Shown here: piece after piece, positions 49,703-60,557 of the stretch
Layout: every line of letters starts with the position of its first letter
How positions within the stretch are numbered: position 1 is the first letter of the stretch
Assembly: GCF_947507565.1 (NCBI RefSeq)
Contig: NC_089187.1
Span: 1,922,001-1,986,000, forward strand
Length of the DNA stretch: 64,000 nucleotides
Source: Oscarella lobularis
Taxonomy: Eukaryota > Porifera > Homoscleromorpha > Homosclerophorida > Oscarellidae
Reading direction: 5' to 3'
Position numbers and translations under genes: made by a program
The notes under the pieces: generated by a model
The model's database searches: none
Told to the model about the DNA's origin: nothing
What the model saw: the letters and a program-made list of their open reading frames with translations, nothing else

Positions 49703-52700
49703 TCATGGACGCGGTCGCTCGCAGACAAAGTGAAAGGAATTTCCGCAGCGCGCATCATTCCAGGAAGCAGCCGGTCCATTTCCATTGGTGTGAACGCAAT
49801 TCTCCGCATCTCCAAGATTGTTAGGTTCGCTGCCGGTCCATTTCCGGAACGTGTCCGGCGAACCGTCAGACCACACAAACGTGCCCTCGTGAGCAATGTC
49901 ATTGTATCCCAACCAGATATTCGAAGTAGCCAAACTTTGAACGAACGCGTACTCATCCTGATTTGCAATCGAAACCAGATCGCCTCCGTCAGCCTGGCAC
50001 TGTGCACGTGACTCGTGCCAGTCTTTACCCGTCCCGAAATGTTTGTAGCAGTTCTGTCTGAAAGACGAATAACCGTTCGAGCATACAGCTAACAAAAATA
50101 AATAATCAGGGGCTCGTGGCGCAATTCAATCGTCTAATAAACTCTAAGTCTTACAGCACGACGTTCCGTCTCCAAAGAAGCCCGATTTGCACGTGCACGT
50201 GAATCCGTCCTCCGTGTCTTCGCAGACGGCGTTTCCATCACAATTGTGCGTGCCTAGCACGCATTCATTCGGAGCTACATAAGCAATAACTATCTATCGC
50301 AAAAAAAAACTGAACATTCGCTCATTATTACTGCACTTTCTGCCGTCTCCCGCGTAACCGTTCGGACACTCGCAGGAGAACAAGCCCTCGTTGTTCACGC
50401 AAGCCGCTTCAACGGCACAATCGTGAGTTCCTGTTTCGCACTCGTCCAAATCTACAACAGAAAGAAGCGATGTCATCGTTTCTATTATCCATGAACATAT
50501 GCATGCAGCAGCATAATGATAAACCTTTTCTGCAAACGTATGGATAACAGTATCCGCACTGCTCGTCGTTCCAGTGGTACAAATTTTCACTACTCATCTC
50601 GAGAACGCAATTTTGCGAGTCTTTGTAATGATTCGGTTGTCCGGCAGCCCAGTGCACAAAGTCCACCTCGGTGCCATCAGTCCAGCTAAAGTTCTTCCCG
50701 TTGCGATGCAATCCAATCCACGATTTACCCGGCGACAAAGCGCCAACGAAGTACGCCTCCTGTTGGTCGTGCACGCTGGCCAGAGAGCCGTTTTCGCTCT
50801 CACATGTCGAATTCGCCGCCGTCCACGATTGACATCGACTAAACGTTTTGAAGCAGTAAACCCCGCGTGGAAACCAGCCATCGGCGCAGACAACTACGCA
50901 AAGAAGCAAGATGCGAACGAAGTTTCAATAATCAATCATCACGTACATGGTAGAACGACGTAGCTGACTGAGAGGGGATCGTATGAATCGCTACGAACTC
51001 GTATTTCCGCAACGCAGATCAGAAATTCAGAAACCGTCACTTGCTGCACAAAAGCGATGATATAAGGAGCTACAGCAGTATTATTAATGTCTACCTCAAT
51101 CCAGGCGACGATGTCGTTATAAACTGCCGGAACGTTTCCGCTGATCGTTGTCTTGTGACTGGGTGTGACGAGTACGGACGGCGACGAAGGATACGTGTGC
51201 GAAAATTCAACGCCCTAGAAAATTAAATACATATTTATTTCTCGAGATGCTGCTGGAGAAGTTGCCTTGCAGAAGGCGTAGTTGTGTCTTCGAGACGGCT
51301 GGAGATCTTGATCAGCGAAGTCAACGCTACCTCGTTCCGAAACGATACTCCTCGAAATTTTCGATTCCTCGGCAACGGCCAACCATGTCTACGCGTAAAA
51401 AAAGGCTAACATGAGATTTTCCATTTCTACGATCACTAACGATCGAAACGTTTTCGTGAAGGCCATCGAAATTCTGCAACTCTCGCACGCAAAGCGAAAA
51501 CGAATCGGTGTGAATATCTTCAACCCACAAGCTGGCGGCGTCATGTTTGAAGTCTCGGACGGAGTGGCGCAGAGTGGCGAGAACGAGCGGTGGCGACGAG
51601 AACGCTCTTTCCAAAGTCACCTTTTCGCACGTCGTTCCTGTCCACCACTCGTCGAGTTGAACGATCCCGCCCATCGCGCCGTCCGGCGCGCCCTGGTAGA
51701 CGAGCCAATTCAACGAGACGTCGGTGACGTCGTGCCGCTCGCCGCGGCCAGCGACGTATACACAAGCGGTCAGGGAATCGCTCGTTAGGCGATCGATCCA
51801 GGCAACAGGCGCGTCGTGAATGTACTGAGACGCGTAGTTGGCGTGGCGGTGATCGACGGTTACAAGAGCGTGAACGGGTTTGTGTGGGTAGAATAGACGG
51901 CTGTTGAAAACAAACGTTTGGCAATCGTATTCGACCGAGGACTGGGAGTTGTGGTGGGCAACAACGGTCCCACGTTGAAACAAAAAGCCTGTCGAGTCAA
52001 AATTCAAATATCGGGGTTATTATATAACACGTTTCGGAGTATACCGTTGCAGCTTCCGTTGTGATGAATAGAGATGTGTCGTTGGCGGGTTAAAAAAATA
52101 AAACGGTGGTACTCGCACTCATTATCGTACGTGACGGCGTTCGACGCGCAAACTGGATCGTCGACGCTGTCGCACGTCGGCGCGACGCACTCAAACGTGT
52201 GCGGTCCCTTGTCGACGCAAACGCCAAAATAATCGCAGATGACTCCCGCGCACGGATCAACAACTAAACGTATATAATCGTCACGTGGGAGAATTTTAAA
52301 AATTTCTTTGACGTACTTCCCACAGCTGCCCACGTGACTAGTACGTCGACCGGATGCGTTGACATCGCACAAATCCTGACACGAGACTGACTGGCCATCT
52401 GCGCAGGAAGGATATAATATTCCCCGTCATTTTATTACAAGTTGACCTCTGCGTGCGCTACTATTGTGACTGTTTCCTGGTCAAGAGTGAAGAGAACTTC
52501 CGGCGACACGAGGACAGTCGGTCGCGTATCTCCGTAGTACTTTTTCTCAAAGCTTACATCCTGAACGAATCGCGCCTTATCGAGAAATCCTTTCCCAATA
52601 TCGTAGCTTAATTCACCGACCTTGCAAGCGAAACCAGCGCTCAAGTCACCTATTATGAAGTGGCATTTTCCCACCTCTGCCCCTTCGACGAGACTTTGAA

Positions 52701-53529
52701 GGCCCCGACTACCGTTGAACGTTAAAACGTCCTAACTCATTAATTAGAATATAATTTCTGAAAAAAAATTCTAAGCAAATGGCACCGCTTGGAACCCGCT
52801 ATGAACGCCAGAGAACATCTGCGTCTCTTTGTAGCAGAGACCGAATCGACCCTCGGACGTGTTTTCGGTCCAAAGAAACGCCCCGTCTGTGCCTGCGCCA
52901 TCAGGTCGAACAGCCGTCGTAAGTAAGTTCGACATCCGCGCTGTTGACTGCGTACACGGCTTAGATTCCTATTTAATTATATACGACTCCTCCGCGAGTA
53001 CCGTTTCTTCTCGACAATGCTTCATCGCCGCGAAGTCCGAGAAGCTGACCAATGCATCCTGAATCACGTCCAACGGCGCGGTTGTCAAAAACGAGCGACG
53101 TGGGGAAACGTAGGCCAGCCACTCAACGCTAAGCTCCACTGTCCCAATGAGCCCGCTGCGGGCGGCACACGCGACAAAGCCGCGTTCAGTCACTCCCTCG
53201 GTCCACGTTGACAGAACCGTGTGATTTGGGGATGATGATCGGAGAAAGCCGACGCTGGCTTGGACGTGAACGGTCTCGGATGAGTGGAGACTTTGGAAAG
53301 GCGCTGGGAAGGTGACGTGGACGCACGCGTGGCCGCACGTCGACTTCGATAGCGTGAAGTCGTTGTGACCGAACATCGGGGAGCGACCTGGGAGGGACTG
53401 TATAGCCTAGGGGTGCGTGTTGGAAGCGCGAGCGTGTGTACCAAAACTGCTTGGGGCATTCTCAGGAAGGACTGACGGTAGGAGCACCCACAGGGCAATA
53501 GGGAGAAACGCTTGATACGCTTTGTCCAT
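49703..53529 (-). CDS. Secreted lectin mosaic: H-type-lectin-like, Kazal, C-type lectin and EGF modules
   Basis: The gene starts at ATG 53529 (MDKAYQAFLPIALWVLLPS, signal peptide). Traced exons are 53529-53473, 53406-53002, 52947-52786 and 52731-52447. Next come a Kazal/follistatin-like part (52.4-52.05 kb: CDYFGVC..., DPVCASNAVTYDNECEY), beta-sandwich repeats (52.0-51.3 kb and 51.24-50.95 kb), a C-type lectin domain (50.9-50.53 kb), two EGF-like modules (50.45-50.33 and 50.28-50.15 kb) and a final C-type lectin domain ending at 49703. The beta-sandwich units share 'W.E.i....F..CV.E......V...WL.Y' and resemble H-type lectins; that assignment is tentative. The first CTLD has QPN plus WND and the last has EPN plus WND, the usual calcium/sugar-binding positions. 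Some junctions (near 52447 and 52000) are not in phase as I read them, so two adjacent genes cannot be excluded. Glycan recognition outside the cell is the likely role. Confidence 0.6.
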
Positions 53530-54596
53530 CAGTAGCTTGTGAGATGAATGAACTGTGTCCCTTGGCTTTTTGACTGTGCTTATATGCACTTGCCGTTGTG
53601 CCTAAATGAATTATGATTCTTCCGTCTCTCGTCAATCGGCGTGGATTTGATTATCGTACGACGCGGAAACAGGTTGTCCGCAATGCGCCAATTACCGTAA
53701 CTTCCCGGGAACACTACTAAGTGCACCCGTTCATTTTGGAGCATCTCCGAACTTCTACAATCTAAAAAAAATTAAGAACGTCTCATAACGGAAAGAGAAG
53801 TTGATGTTTCACCGCTTCAGAAAAACAAAAGTAGCAAGTCCGGCATCATCCATAGAACTCCCGGTAAAAAGCCAGCTAATTAGCTAAGGTGCGGTGTAGA
53901 TTGCTGCATGGTTTCCATCTATGGTTTCAACCAGTCTGACTGTCTCATACTCAAGGCTAGCCGCCCCATACGTTGCCCACAACGCCGCGGCGTTGTTACG
54001 GTGCTCTACGATCGACCCTGTGTATATAACCCGTCTCGTTACGCTTATCCTAAATCGTACTTGCCCGTTTCATTTTCAGTAGATCTTACTCGCTTCCAAT
54101 GACCAAAATTGTAGTTGCGACGACTCTTTCGTTGATTTCACTGACAGATAGCCGTCAACTGATTCAGCTCAGCGAGTTGTGGGAGAAGACGGGGACGGGC
54201 GGGGCTGATTGAGAAGAAAAAAAGAGCCACTCGGGACGTCTGCGGCTGTCAAGTGATGTGAGCGGCTGTTTTCAACTCTTTCTGGCAAAAGAATCGGCTG
54301 TTAGGCGAACAGAATGAGCTTGGAAGAGCCTCTGGCATATTTAGATCCGGACCTTCGGTAGACAGTAGCTCCCGTATTCCGTTTCCGTTGCATTCTTGTT
54401 GTGCGGTCAATGCAGGCTTTTCCTGCATCCCTGGAAAGCCGTAATGCCGCTAGCGTCCGCGTTAAATACAAGTAGCTTCTTTCATAGTTCGAAAGCATTG
54501 TTTGAAGACGCTGATATGAAGAAAAAACAGAGCAAACAACGTGACACGCTGGAAACACGAGAATTTAGTTAATTACAAAAATACAAAAGTAGTTTC
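53530..54596. other. Intergenic spacer
   Basis: This lies between the lectin gene start and the sulfatase stop. A minus-strand frame at 54558-54301 (85 codons) has no recognisable similarity or signal and is probably chance. No RNA gene or repeat was seen. Confidence 0.4.
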
Positions 54597-56090
54597 TCAG
54601 TTCTTTTGAAAGATTTGGTAAAGTTGTTCACTTAGCTTCTTCACCAAGTCTGGCTCTTTGGAAGCAATATTCTCATTTTCAAATGCATCAAAATCATTTC
54701 CCGTGTCACCAACGTGAGAGTACAGCTCTACTCCCACCTGTTTATCCCACTCCGGTTTCAACTTCGTTCCATTCCACTTGACCCACTCCGTGTATCGATA
54801 ATCATCGGTTCTCATGCTGTACCCCATGTAATCAAATTTCTCTCTCGGCACTCCAGTGCACAAATCACTAGATGACTTTGCATTCAGACAACGGGGGTAC
54901 TGAGACAAAGTAACGTTCTTGATCACCCTCTCAGGATTATCAAAAAGAGTTGCCAGAGAAGAACCGTCTAAGTTTTCCTCACTAGCAGGAGGTAACCCCG
55001 CCAGTTCAACCAACGTAGGATACAAGTCAACCAACTCTGCAAACGCTTGCGTCGATTTCCCCATCGATTCCTTTTTCCACGGCGCGCGAATCATCATCGG
55101 GACTCGAGTCGCCAACTCGAAGTTCGTCTGCTTGCACCACTCGTTGTGTTCGCCCAATTGCCATCCGTGGTCGGCGTGAAACGAAACGATTGTGTCGTTG
55201 GCCAAGTCGAGAGTCTCCAGCTCGGCCAACACTTCACCGACTAAAGAGTCCATAAAACTCGTCGCTGCGTAGTAAGCCCGTCGAAGTGTCTGCTGCAAGT
55301 CGACAGGTAGAGGCACCGAGATATTATTGAAAAAATTAACATCTTTGAATCTTCCCTGTGGCATACACTGATACCATGCAACGGAAGGCATCGCTGTTGG
55401 CGGTAGACGATGAGCGGCCGGAGCAATGTCGGCACTCTGCGGATAATAGTGAAGAAATTCTTCAGGAAATCGCCACGGCAAGTGAGGCTTATGAAATCCT
55501 ATACCTAGAAAAAAAGGAAGTTTGTTCTTTGCGGCGTACCGAAGTCGTTCGCGAAGGATCGTCGACGAGTTAGCGTCGGCAAACGTGGGCGTCGGTTCGG
55601 AAGGAATGGCGCACCACGTATTATCTCGGCAACCGCTTGGTCGCGGATACTCAAAAGGAAACTTGTCCAAATCGGACCAAGAGGGCGGATCGTACTCTGG
55701 CGGAAGACGCGGATGATAAAGCTTTCCGACTCCCGACGAGAAATAGCCGTGATTTTTAAAGTACTGCGGCAATGACGACCAATTGAGACCGACGTTGGGC
55801 TCTCGAAAGTGATCGATGAAATTCCACGCTTTCGTCGTATCCGGTCGTCGGCCGGTCATAAAGGAGTTCCTCGACGGTCCGCAGACGGCTTGTTGGCAGT
55901 AGGCGCGCTCGAAAACCAGCGATTCTTTCGCAAGTTTGTCGATGTTGGGAGTATGAACGTATCCCTGACCGTACGCACCGAGATCAGGACGAAGATCGTC
56001 TACGACAATAAAAAGAACATTTTTCGTGTTAGCAGCACCAACAGCGGTGAAAACGATCTGAAATAAGACGATAACCAGAAAGGATCTCAT
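54597..56090 (-). CDS. IDS: Iduronate-2-sulfatase-like lysosomal/secreted sulfatase
   Basis: A single uninterrupted frame encodes 497 aa. ATG 56090 gives a signal peptide (MRSFLVIVLFQIVFTAVGA). The sulfatase signature CGPSR carries the Cys that is oxidised to formylglycine, followed by SFMTGRRPDTT as in iduronate-2-sulfatase. Other family residues are present: metal-binding DD in 'IVVDDLRPDLGAYG', 'VGKLYHP', 'GFHKPHLPW', 'HADHGWQLGEHNEW', 'TNFELATRVP' and the C-terminal 'MGYSMRTDDYRYTEWV'. The length is near the family norm. The expected reaction is removal of 2-O-sulfate from iduronate in heparan or dermatan sulfate, but bacterial and marine relatives act on other sulfated glycans, so substrate is inference. 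The start codon overlaps the stop codon of the upstream glycosidase-like gene (ATGA at 56090-56087). No intron is visible, unlike vertebrate IDS. Confidence 0.9.
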   Translation of the reverse strand: MRSFLVIVLFQIVFTAVGAANTKNVLFIVVDDLRPDLGAYGQGYVHTPNIDKLAKESLVFERAYCQQAVCGPSRNSFMTGRRPDTTKAWNFIDHFREPNVGLNWSSLPQYFKNHGYFSSGVGKLYHPRLPPEYDPPSWSDLDKFPFEYPRPSGCRDNTWCAIPSEPTPTFADANSSTILRERLRYAAKNKLPFFLGIGFHKPHLPWRFPEEFLHYYPQSADIAPAAHRLPPTAMPSVAWYQCMPQGRFKDVNFFNNISVPLPVDLQQTLRRAYYAATSFMDSLVGEVLAELETLDLANDTIVSFHADHGWQLGEHNEWCKQTNFELATRVPMMIRAPWKKESMGKSTQAFAELVDLYPTLVELAGLPPASEENLDGSSLATLFDNPERVIKNVTLSQYPRCLNAKSSSDLCTGVPREKFDYMGYSMRTDDYRYTEWVKWNGTKLKPEWDKQVGVELYSHVGDTGNDFDAFENENIASKEPDLVKKLSEQLYQIFQKN

Positions 56091-57346
56091 AGTCCGTTCG
56101 CACGTGATATGGGAGCACTCCCACTCCTGTCTATAGGCTGGATCAGAGTCCAACCGTGACCCCAATGACAACCGTCAACAGATAACTCGTCGACAGGAGT
56201 GAGAAGATAGAGCGGAAAACCGTTCGAGTCCAAGTAGAGATCCGGTGCCTGTCTGCGTTTGAAGTAGCTAACGGTTCCGTCACTCCACGTCATATTCGTC
56301 TCCCAAGCGTAGTCCGGTAGAAGCGTCCACGCCAGTCCGTCGACGCTGTAGGCGTACGCTCCTCGAGTTTTGGGATAGGGCAACAGTTGACAGTGAACGA
56401 GCATGTGATAACCTCGTTTCGTTCTCCATATAAAGGGATCTTCGTTCGACATCGTTTGATTGGTGGGATTGACGAGAGATGACGGCCAGTCGGCGGGAGT
56501 TCTCCATCCAAACAACGGTTCTGTAGATCGAATCGTATACGGTCCCGACCAGTGAGGAGCAGTAACAATAGCAATCTTTTCCCTAGTATTCTCCGAATAT
56601 CGAGGAGGCTGTTCACACTGCACCCCTCTCACGGCCATGACAACGGAACCGTTCTGTGCAAACGTGACCGAGGGACAGTTCGTTTGACAAATCCAAGAGT
56701 GCCTGTCTTCCATTCCCGGCCACGGATTGAGAATGACCTTCTCTTTCCACGGTCCATATACGCTGGAACTCCACGCCATAGCCGTCACCTCGTGACTGAT
56801 ATCGTACAGGTGACACGCATCGGGCATTCCAACGCACGCTTTCGATAGCACGCCAGGAAAATCGCCACCGTCGTAGCTAATCATATAGATGAGCACCGTT
56901 CCATCTGGAGCTCGAATAGCGTGCGCTTCGTGGTGAAATGCAGGTAGGACGGTTTCGACGTATTTGAATGGGCCGGCCGGCGTTTCGCCTTCCAAACGAA
57001 CTATAGCCGTGTTGCATTCGTAATTATCCGATTCGTCGAATGGGGGCGTGGTGAACGGTTTCGCCGTGACGAAGGCGTGATAGGTGCCGTTTTCGTAGAT
57101 GATGTCGCCGCCCCACGTCGGCATTGTGGCGTTGAAGTATCCGTGCGGTTCGGCGCGACTCGGCGGACGAAGTTTGAGGTGGTTGCATCGGTCTCCCGTC
57201 CAGCCGGGATCGCACGCGCAGCGTCCACTCGTGCAGACGCCGTTTAGAGAGCAATCTGTTTCGCTTCCTTCTTTGCAGCTCGCTGCTGCTGCGTAAAGTA
57301 GTGCTGCAAGATAGAAAAGGTGAACGTAGGCGCTACTATTGGACAT
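56087..57346 (-). CDS. EGF plus five-bladed beta-propeller glycoside hydrolase-like protein
   Basis: A single frame of 419 aa starts at ATG 57346. The signal peptide (MSNSSAYVHLFYLAALLYAAA) is followed by one EGF-like module (CSLNGVCTSGRCACDPGW). The remainder has the features of the GH43/GH32-type five-bladed propeller superfamily: 'GGDIIYENGTYHAFV', 'HHEAHAIRAPDGTVLIY', 'WSSSVYGPW', 'NEDPFIWRTKRGYHMLVH' and 'APDLYLDSNGFPLYLL'. The DPFIW and APDLYLD positions are where acidic catalytic residues of the superfamily usually lie; the exact family and substrate cannot be set by eye. It ends in TGA at 56089-56087, overlapping the sulfatase start by 4 nt. The pairing suggests joint processing of a sulfated polysaccharide, which is inference. 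Confidence 0.72.
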   Translation of the reverse strand: MSNSSAYVHLFYLAALLYAAAASCKEGSETDCSLNGVCTSGRCACDPGWTGDRCNHLKLRPPSRAEPHGYFNATMPTWGGDIIYENGTYHAFVTAKPFTTPPFDESDNYECNTAIVRLEGETPAGPFKYVETVLPAFHHEAHAIRAPDGTVLIYMISYDGGDFPGVLSKACVGMPDACHLYDISHEVTAMAWSSSVYGPWKEKVILNPWPGMEDRHSWICQTNCPSVTFAQNGSVVMAVRGVQCEQPPRYSENTREKIAIVTAPHWSGPYTIRSTEPLFGWRTPADWPSSLVNPTNQTMSNEDPFIWRTKRGYHMLVHCQLLPYPKTRGAYAYSVDGLAWTLLPDYAWETNMTWSDGTVSYFKRRQAPDLYLDSNGFPLYLLTPVDELSVDGCHWGHGWTLIQPIDRSGSAPISRANGL

Positions 57347-57850
57347 TGAGATTTCGAACACCCCGTATTAAAAATGCTATTCCTTGTTTCCCTGGGCGCC
57401 AACGAAGCCCTTTTCGGGCATCCGTTGTGTATCGTCACATTCCAAGCTCTCCGACGCAGTCCAGTCTTAACGAAAACGCTCGGACGCGTCTCAAACCTCT
57501 CTTATTCGAAATCTCTTTGTCTATGACAAGTGCACAGACACAGAAATGCGTTATTAGGGTCGAAAACGGTACGTACAGTCCACATCCGCACCAAATGGAA
57601 AAAAGAGAGGGAAAGTCCGTAAATCTTGCCTTGGGACCTACTTTCGCTGTGTCCGTCTCTGACGACTAGCTTTTCCTAAACTGCACGAAAAAAGCTCAGC
57701 ATGAAATTTTTCGTTGCAGTTGCAGCAGACGACTTTATCTACTATAACTTGTTTATTATAATAGGAAGTTAATCTCTGACGTCATTTCCGACTGCATAGC
57801 TGGATGCGTACAGTGTTTATTTGAGCTCGAACGACGGGAAGCTAAGCGCC
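57347..57850. other. Divergent promoter region, glycosidase/sulfatase pair and MFS gene
   Basis: About 500 bp lie between two divergently read genes. No gene is supported. An AT-rich stretch around 57740-57770 (ataacttgtttattataata) is the only candidate core-promoter-like segment for the plus strand. Confidence 0.4.
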
Positions 57851-60323
57851 ATGAACCGTACTGCGCTCACCTCGACAAAGGACCGTTTCAAGCAAGAGAA
57901 CCGGCGAGTCGTACTCGTCTTGTTCACAATTCTGGTGACGTATGATCATTGATCCAAAGAGAAGCGAACTAATGTCATTGTCATAGATAGCGTGCGGTTC
58001 GACAGTGTCAGTGGTGTTTCCCTTTCTTCCTTGGATGGTTAGAGTAAGCTGAAACAGGTCCCCTTTCCTTATCTGGTTTTACATTGACGACCTGTGTGTA
58101 GATGTTTAAAATCAACGGCGAATTCGTCCAAGAAGAAGATACAGGTACGTGGAGATCGAATCGTTGCTTGGTCACGGGATAACGTTCGCCGTGCCACTGC
58201 ACCTACACCTACAATTACTAGTCCCCGCAAGTGGGCGTGACCAAGGAATTTTTTATTTTAGAAAAAGAAACTCCATCTTTGATTTAACGTTTATTCGCTC
58301 ACGCGCCTCTTCTATGAACTGCTGTATCATCTTTTTTTTTTCTAGGATACTATGCTGGGCTCGTGGCTTCTGTTTATTTTCTTGGGCTTTTCTTGGGATG
58401 GTAAGAGCATAGTACTCTAATAAACCCAAACGAGTGCTCAACTTCTCTAGCTACTACTGGGGCACCCTGGCGGATAAGAGAGGACGTCGGGTGACTATTC
58501 TTATCAGTGGGGGCACACTGACTATCTTCACCTTCCTCTTTGCATTCACCAACACGAATTTGGGCTTGGCTTGGGCGATCGTAACGAGAGTGCTAAGTGG
58601 AGCAAGCAACGGTATGGAAAATAATTGAAGTTAATTAACTTGAAACCCCAGTCTTCTATTTTTTAAAATTCAACTCAAAAATTCCCAAGGCTCCCTGACA
58701 TATAAATGCCTGCCCTTGAAAATGTTTGCGTGTTCATTCTACTGCTAATTTTTGGCTTCTTTTAGGTGTACTGAGTGTATCCAAAGCGTGCATAGCCGAC
58801 GTCTCAGATGACGATAACCAGGCGAAAAGATTGGCTTATGTAACGACGGCCTGGGGCGTGGGACTTCTGATCGGACCGGCCATTGGCGGGCTCTTGGCTG
58901 AACCGGTTCGGCAGTACCCTGGCGTTTTCCCCGAAGGTGAGTAAAATGGATTATAATAAATACATCAATTATCACAATACTTGGTAGGATTCCTCGAAAC
59001 GTTTCCTTATTTTCTGTCATCGGCTGCGTCTGTTTTTCTACTCCTAATTGGTCTCGTTATAATTTATTTCTTTTTGCCTGAGACGAGGTACATGAGGAGC
59101 ATCATCAGTAGATCTGTTCTTAAGAGTTACGTATTAGAGACTCTTATTTGTTTGACAAGGAGAGCAAAGCTGCGCTCTATACTGATAAAAATGCTGATAA
59201 AGCTCCAGTAACTATAGACGAACTCGCTGAACCAATGGTGGCGTTTTCAGTGGAGTCCAATGACGTCGAGATTAAATTTTCACCCACGGAAAAGCAAGAA
59301 GAACTAGACAGATTCAATGACCAAGTAGCAAAGACAACCGTGTGGAATCTGCTAAAGTAACAGGAGAATCAAATTGTGCCCACACCCTAGCGTGAATACG
59401 TGCCGTTTTTATAGAGTGAAGGAAACAAAATTAGCTGTTGCTACCTACTGCATGTTCGCCTTTTCCGTGGTTGGTTCGGACGAACTGGCGAGCCTGTGGA
59501 TGGCAACGAAGAAATATAGAGGTCAGCCTCAGACTTAGAGGGAAACAATCTATATTTAAAGTCTAACGTAGTTTATTAGGGGGTCTTGGTTTCAGTGAAA
59601 AAGACATTGGACTTTTTCAAGCAGTTTTAGCTTGCGTAACCGTTCCTCTTCAAATTCACCTCACACATAAAGTAAAAAGAAAGAGATTAGCGTAATCTAA
59701 GCTGAACGTCGTTCTTTTCCAGCTGGAAAACAAACTGGGCTCTCTGACGGTAAGATCATTTGTTGACAATAAATGGAATATCCATTTTGACCACGTGTTA
59801 GCAGACGTTTTACGTTACATGCATTGCCTGTGTGTTCTTTATGGCGTTTCAACCTGTAGTATCTTCGATAGAAAGGCAAGTTCATGATTCTGAGATCCTC
59901 CTCCGCGTCTCTATATCTCCACGTTAGTCGTATTCCTCTATGGATAGTCCTCTTCATTACTCTTTTCATGATGAGATTATCTATCAACGTCGCCTATGTC
60001 ATGATAGCAATATTTATCAACAATTCTGTACCGAAACGTCAAGCCGGTGCCATCAATGGCCTTGCCGTTTCACTAGCGGCCGTCACCAGGCAACGTCACA
60101 ATATTATTGACCGGATCTTGCCTTCATAACCTCTTCTTTTAGGTCGGTCGCTCCGTCTGTTGGAGGCTCACTTTTTGCTTGGTCTATCAGAGGGGGAAAG
60201 GGCCATATAGAATTTCTTCTTGATTATCATTTGGTTTTTTATTTTATTTCTACCGTGTTCCTCATTTCGCTGCTTCTCTCGGTATACCTTCCGAGCAAAT
60301 TGCAGAAGCAGAAGCGGGAATAA
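57851..60323 (+). CDS. Major facilitator superfamily transporter, ZIFL/DHA1-like
   Basis: Fourteen exons splice to 509 aa: 57851-57934, 57987-58043, 58102-58144, 58346-58400, 58451-58611, 58766-58936, 58988-59087, 59138-59356, 59415-59521, 59580-59671, 59723-59749 (27-nt microexon), 59805-59875, 59928-60089 and 60143-60323. The total coding length is an exact multiple of three. TM1 (LVLFTILIACGSTVSVVFP), MFS motif A between TM2 and TM3 (WGTLADKRGRR), and antiporter motif C (GVGLLIGPAIGG) identify a drug/metabolite:H+ antiporter-type carrier. 'GGLGFSEKDIGLF' and 'SVAPSVGGSLFAW' match the ZINC INDUCED FACILITATOR-like family. A cytoplasmic acidic loop (about residues 230-300) separates the halves. 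Two introns use GC donors (59876 and 60090); with GT donors the frame would break. Substrate is unknown; membrane location is certain from the hydrophobic profile. Confidence 0.85.
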
Positions 60324-60557
60324 CATTCTTATCTAAATTAAGTATATTACAGTACTTATACTCTACGCAATTTGAGAGTAACACCGCTAGAGGTTTTCGA
60401 AACAAATTTAGTAGATTTTACCTTTCGTCGTTTTCATAATACACGAGTGGAATTCAATTAATTAAATCTGGCATGACGCAAGTATCGTTCGTCAGCGGAT
60501 ATTGCGGTGAACGTGCAGCCTAAGACAAGCGCTCGCGTCTACGTCTACTGCTTTTGG

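Noticed and set aside
50101-50160. Possible tRNA-like sequence beginning ggggctcgtggcgcaa
   Set aside because: No cloverleaf, no T-loop GTTCRA box; it is an intron of the lectin gene.
59880-59930. Apparent frameshift in the MFS gene
   Set aside because: Resolved by a GC donor at 59876 that restores phase exactly, so no pseudogene call is needed.
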